From assembly GCA_017411785.1 (NCBI GenBank), contig JAFQPL010000082.1:1-34505 (forward strand): a stretch of 34,505 nucleotides of DNA, given 5' to 3'. The position numbers were made by a program, and so were the translations under genes. This document shows positions 31,179 to 34,505 of the stretch, one piece after another (within the stretch, counting starts at the first letter, position 1; the number at the start of each line of letters is the position of its first letter). This DNA comes from Clostridia bacterium. Its GTDB lineage: Bacteria; Bacillota; Clostridia; Oscillospirales; CAG-272. Below the pieces are notes generated by a model, which saw only the letters and a list, made by a program, of their open reading frames with translations, had not been told where the DNA came from and did not search any database.

Positions 31179-31676
31179 TTATTTATTGTAATACTCGGCA
31201 AGCCTTGAACCGCCGCAGTGCGCGTGACAAACCGCGATCGCAAGCGCGTCGGCGGTATCGTCGGGCTTTGGCGGAGCATCAAGATTAAGCAATCTCGTCA
31301 CCATAGAGATCACCTGCTTTTTTTCGGCTCTTCCGTAGCCGACTACCGCCTGCTTAACCTGAAGCGGAGTATACTCCGCAAGCTTGACTCCCAAGCTATG
31401 AGCTCGCATAATGATAACGCCTCTCGCCTCGGCAACCCGAATTCCCGTAGTTATATTAGTATTAAAGAACAGCTCCTCTACCGCCATTACGTCGGGATGA
31501 TATGTATTTATAAGCTCCGCTATCCCCTCGTTTATCCGAAGAAGTCTTTCCTCGGTTGGCGTATGCGCGGGAGTTTCAACAGAGCCATATCCAAGCACCT
31601 TAAATCTTGAGCCGCTATATTCAATCACCCCCCATCCGACTATAGCAAGTCCGGGGTCAATGCCAAGAATTATCAT
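31179..31676 (-). CDS. ruvC: Holliday junction resolvase RuvC
   Basis: The 165-residue endonuclease resolves Holliday junctions. All four acidic catalytic residues are present: Asp7 (GIDPG), Glu67 (AVEELFF), Asp140 and Asp143 (PDDTADALAIA). The frame is open six codons upstream to 31694, but MIILGIDPG at 31676 matches the family start and has AAGGAG 5 bases ahead. It leads the minus-strand block behind a near-perfect promoter. ruvA and ruvB, usual neighbours, are not in the window. Confidence 0.96.
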   Translation of the reverse strand: MIILGIDPGLAIVGWGVIEYSGSRFKVLGYGSVETPAHTPTEERLLRINEGIAELINTYHPDVMAVEELFFNTNITTGIRVAEARGVIIMRAHSLGVKLAEYTPLQVKQAVVGYGRAEKKQVISMVTRLLNLDAPPKPDDTADALAIAVCHAHCGGSRLAEYYNK

Positions 31677-31707
31677 AGCTTCTCCTTTATACAAAAATCC
31701 AACTTAT

Positions 31708-31736
31708 ATTATATCACACGAAAGCCTTTCTGTCAA
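31708..31736 (-). promoter_or_regulatory. Promoter of the ruvC-led block
   Basis: On the minus strand TTGACA (31736-31731) and TATAAT (31713-31708) are separated by exactly 17 bases, a consensus vegetative promoter 32 bases before the ruvC start. It may drive ruvC through the P-type-ATPase-like gene. Confidence 0.85.
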
Positions 31737-31799
31737 ATGAATTTTTATATATAAATTGTAAATATAAATATATATATTTTGTAAAATTTAACTTTGTTA

Positions 31800-31828
31800 T
31801 TTACAAACCCGATATAATATGTTAAAAT
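31800..31828 (+). promoter_or_regulatory. Promoter of the DUF951-YfhO unit
   Basis: TTTACA (31800-31805) and TAAAAT (31823-31828) are separated by 17 bases. A TATAAT at 31813-31818 overlaps the spacer and could be an alternative -10. The surrounding 31740-31830 is very AT-rich, with TTGTAAA and TTTACAA words; no gene is present between 31677 and 31865. Confidence 0.5.
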
Positions 31829-31865
31829 ATATTAACTGACATTTTTCTTAAGGAGGATTCCCTGC

Positions 31866-32072
31866 ATGGAAATAAAAAAATATTGCGTGGGTGACGTAAT
31901 AGAATTGAAAAAGCCCCACCCCTGCGGCAATCCTCTTTTTAAGATAGCGCGAGTCGGAAGCATTATGCGTATAATTTGCACAGAATGCTCACGCGATTTG
32001 GAAATAGATCGCTTAAAGCTTGAAAAAGCAACAAAAAAATTTATTTTTAGCGAGGAGATAGATAAAAAATGA
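31866..32072 (+). CDS. DUF951 family small protein
   Basis: The 68-residue protein matches DUF951: KKYCVGDVIELKKPHPCGNPLFKIARVGSIMRIICTECSRDLEIDRLKLEK. Three cysteines (Cys21 in PHPCG, and the CTEC pair near residues 38-41) suggest a small zinc- or RNA-binding fold; the family has no firm function I can name. AAGGAGGA precedes the ATG. Its stop overlaps the start of the YfhO gene (ATGA), so the two are translationally coupled. Confidence 0.88.
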   Translation: MEIKKYCVGDVIELKKPHPCGNPLFKIARVGSIMRIICTECSRDLEIDRLKLEKATKKFIFSEEIDKK

Positions 32073-34505
32073 GCTTCCTCAAAAGTTCAAAATCGATGAT
32101 GCAGATGGAAGATATCCCAACTAAAAAGCCATTTCATCCAAAGCTGTTTTTAAAAAACGCACAGCGCAGGCTTCAGACCTCGCCTTATCTTTATCTTGTC
32201 TTCTGCTTTTTTATTCCCGTGATAATTATGTACGGAATATACGTAATAAAAGGAATCTACCCCATTTTTTCCGACGGTTCTCCGTTAGTACTTGACCTTA
32301 ACCATCAATACGTTTCCTTTTTTGAAGCGCTGCGTGATTTCGCGCTTGGCGAGCGAAGCATTCTTTACTCATTCTCACGTTCTCTTGGCGGCGAATTTAT
32401 GGGAATGGTTGCGTACTACATGGCAAGCCCTCTTACCTATATTACCGTCCTTTTTCCAAAAGAAAGGATTCAAGAAGCCGTTCTCACTATACTGCTGTTA
32501 AAATGCGGTCTTTCGGGTCTTTCGTTTGGATTCTATCTTCACAAAAAATCAAGAAATCCGAAAAAACTTACTATCTTAGCCTTTTCATTGCTTTACGCGC
32601 TTTCGGCTTATTCGGTGGTTCAGCAGCAAAACACCATGTGGATAGAGGCTCTCATTTGGCTTCCTCTGCTTGCTTACGGTATTGAAAATCTTGTCTACCG
32701 CAAAAAGTACAAGCTTTACGTAGCAGCGCTTTCGGTAATAATGATATGCAACTATTACATCGGATTTATGATCTGCATCTTCTCCGTGCTTTATTTCTTC
32801 TTCTGTTATTTTTCAAAAAGCAAGGAAGAGATCAACCCTTATAAAGAGAAGCTGCACTTTTTACGCGCAGGCGCAAGATTTGCAATATTCTCATTAATTT
32901 CCGCCGCAATAAGCGCGTTTATGCTTATTGCCGCATTCTATTCTCTCCAATTCGGAAAAACAGATTTTTCATCTCCGAGCTGGGATATACAAATGAACTT
33001 TGGGATCGTGGATTTCCTTACAAAGTTCCTTCCGGGCGCGTATGATACACTCTCAATTCCAGGCCTTCCATTCGTATATTGCGGAATTCTTACACTCTTT
33101 TTAGTTCCCATATATTTTCTCTCAAAAAAGATTTCCTCGCGGGAAAAAATAGCATCTCTTGCGCTTTTAAGCGTTCTTATCCTATCACTCTTTATAAGAC
33201 CGCTTGATCTTATTTGGCACGGCTTTTCAATGCCAAACTGGATAAACGCAAGATATAGCTTTATTCTCTGCTTTGTGCTTTTGGTTCTTGCTTACAAGGC
33301 TTTGGGAAATCTGAAAAGCGCAAACGAAAAAGTAATTCTCTGCATTGCCGCATTTATAATTTTCTTCGCGGCAGTGGCGGAAAAATTTGAGCTTGAATCT
33401 TATATAAATTCAGAAAAGAAGCTTTTGCTGTTAGGCTGCATTTTATTTACGATAGCCTTTGCAATTATAATCGCCGTAATTCTTTGCCTCAAGCTCAAGA
33501 AAAGCACCCAAAAATTTCACAGAGGAGTTTCTGCGGTTCTCGTTGGAGTGATCTGTCTTGAGCTTTTCTGTAACGGCGTAGTTTGCTTTTTAAAAATGCA
33601 CGAGGACGTTGGGTTCACAAATTATAAAAGATACAACGAAAATTTAGCGGATTTCAGACCCTTGATCAGTGAAATAAAGGAAAAAGATCCCTCTTTTTTC
33701 CGCATGGAAAAAACCTATGCGAGAACAAAAAATGACAATATGGCTCTGGGGATGTACGGTATCACCAACTCAACCTCAACACTCAATGCAAAGGCTATAA
33801 GCTTTGTTCACGACCTCGGATACAACGGACGCTCACACTACACGATGTACAAGGGCGGAACTGCCGTTGGAGATTCCCTGCTTGGAATCAAATACGTTAT
33901 TGATTACAAGGACTCAACTGTACACGACAAGATATACGAAAAGCTTGATATAGGCGACGGTGAAAAATATTGCGTTTATGAGAATCCAAACGCGCTTTCC
34001 TTAGCGTACGGAGTTGACAAAAAGCTCAACGATTTCAGCTTTGACGATTACGACAACTTTTTCAACCGCTATAACGGGCTCTTATCGGCAATGCTCGGAG
34101 AGGACGACGAAGATGTTTTACTCTTCCGATATTCATTTGACGACCCCAACGTAATTTCCGAGGGATGCACAAATGACAGTGGATATGTTTATTATAAATA
34201 TGCCGCTGATGACGATGCTTCGGGAACGCTGACCTTTGAATATACCGCGCCCGAAGCGGGATACTATTACTTTTACCCTCACGGAAGCGCAACTGACAAG
34301 GTAACTCTTACAAATCTGGGAGAGTTTCAAAACGAGGAAAATAACTATATTTTCAAGCTCGGATATTTTGAAGCTAATGAAACTATTCCTATAAAATTCC
34401 AACTCAAAGCAGGCGTTGAGATATCGTTGCAAAAATCCTACAACATGCTCTGGTATTTCAGCATTGAAGAATATAACGAGGTCTTTTCAAGGCTAAAGGA
34501 CAATC
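32069..34505 (+). CDS. YfhO family membrane protein (partial, runs off the window)
   Basis: An open frame of 812 codons starts at the ATG overlapping the DUF951 stop and continues past the window end. After a basic cytosolic start it has about a dozen helices with loops typical of YfhO (FSDGSPLVLDLNHQYVSFFEALRD, SRSLGGEFMGMVAYYMASPLTYI, QQNTMWIEALIWLPLLAYGIE), then a large soluble part (from about residue 510) with a DNMALGMYGITNSTSTLN stretch and beta-rich sequence. YfhO proteins are GT-C-like membrane proteins; Bacillus YfhO is needed for glycosylation of lipoteichoic acid. The acceptor here is unknown. The DLN motif in the first loop would suit the GT-C catalytic acid position. Confidence 0.9.
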   Translation, partial: MSFLKSSKSMMQMEDIPTKKPFHPKLFLKNAQRRLQTSPYLYLVFCFFIPVIIMYGIYVIKGIYPIFSDGSPLVLDLNHQYVSFFEALRDFALGERSILYSFSRSLGGEFMGMVAYYMASPLTYITVLFPKERIQEAVLTILLLKCGLSGLSFGFYLHKKSRNPKKLTILAFSLLYALSAYSVVQQQNTMWIEALIWLPLLAYGIENLVYRKKYKLYVAALSVIMICNYYIGFMICIFSVLYFFFCYFSKSKEEINPYKEKLHFLRAGARFAIFSLISAAISAFMLIAAFYSLQFGKTDFSSPSWDIQMNFGIVDFLTKFLPGAYDTLSIPGLPFVYCGILTLFLVPIYFLSKKISSREKIASLALLSVLILSLFIRPLDLIWHGFSMPNWINARYSFILCFVLLVLAYKALGNLKSANEKVILCIAAFIIFFAAVAEKFELESYINSEKKLLLLGCILFTIAFAIIIAVILCLKLKKSTQKFHRGVSAVLVGVICLELFCNGVVCFLKMHEDVGFTNYKRYNENLADFRPLISEIKEKDPSFFRMEKTYARTKNDNMALGMYGITNSTSTLNAKAISFVHDLGYNGRSHYTMYKGGTAVGDSLLGIKYVIDYKDSTVHDKIYEKLDIGDGEKYCVYENPNALSLAYGVDKKLNDFSFDDYDNFFNRYNGLLSAMLGEDDEDVLLFRYSFDDPNVISEGCTNDSGYVYYKYAADDDASGTLTFEYTAPEAGYYYFYPHGSATDKVTLTNLGEFQNEENNYIFKLGYFEANETIPIKFQLKAGVEISLQKSYNMLWYFSIEEYNEVFSRLKDN

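Overview
The window looks like chromosomal core DNA from a low- to mid-GC Gram-positive of the class Clostridia, probably an Oscillospirales-type gut anaerobe. The reasons are the nusB-xseA-xseB-ispA-tlyA-nadK-argR-recN gene order, strong AAGGAGG ribosome binding sites, consensus sigma-A type promoters (TTGACA-17-TATAAT), a group II ECF module (ecfA1-ecfA2-ecfT), and the clostridial families DUF4358, DUF5711 and DUF951. No phage, transposase, CRISPR array, tRNA or rRNA gene was found. The lineage is inferred from gene content only.

Layout. Positions 1-74 hold the end of an array of short hairpins. Plus-strand genes fill 369-4914: a CNNM/CorC-type membrane protein behind a leader that looks like an attenuator, an AI-2E family permease, a small four-helix membrane protein, an SGNH-hydrolase-like lipoprotein and a DUF4358 protein. 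A bidirectional terminator at 4928-4957 separates them from a long minus-strand block.

The minus strand, read in transcription order, holds three or four units. (a) ruvC, rRNA methyltransferase, ecfA1, ecfA2, ecfT, truA, a DUF5711 protein apparently broken by a one-base frameshift, pgsA, a ClpE-like AAA+ unfoldase, and a 929-residue protein with the architecture of a P-type ATPase but without its catalytic motifs (31676 down to 19659). (b) rpsB-tsf with a structured leader (19460-17739), closed by a terminator. (c) nusB, a Kae1/TsaD-like paralogue, xseA, xseB, ispA, a DUF212 PAP2-like protein, tlyA, nadK, argR, recN, argS, yebC and a polysaccharide flippase (17543-5452). (d) rplS with its own promoter and a probable leader (5318-4974). 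At the right edge a divergent plus-strand pair begins: a DUF951 protein and a YfhO-family membrane protein that runs off the window.

Together these genes serve housekeeping: translation (rpsB, tsf, rplS, argS, truA, two RNA methyltransferases), DNA repair (recN, ruvC, xseAB), isoprenoid and phospholipid synthesis (ispA, pgsA), NAD(P) supply (nadK), vitamin uptake (ecfAAT) and envelope polymer handling (flippase, YfhO, SGNH protein).

The best candidates for undescribed biology are the catalytically degenerate P-type ATPase placed one base after a ClpE-like unfoldase, and the 18-codon leader ORF whose stop codon lies inside an intrinsic terminator upstream of the CNNM/CorC gene. The frameshifted DUF5711 locus, the competing hairpins in the rpsB leader and the terminator that contains a ribosome binding site also deserve a look.
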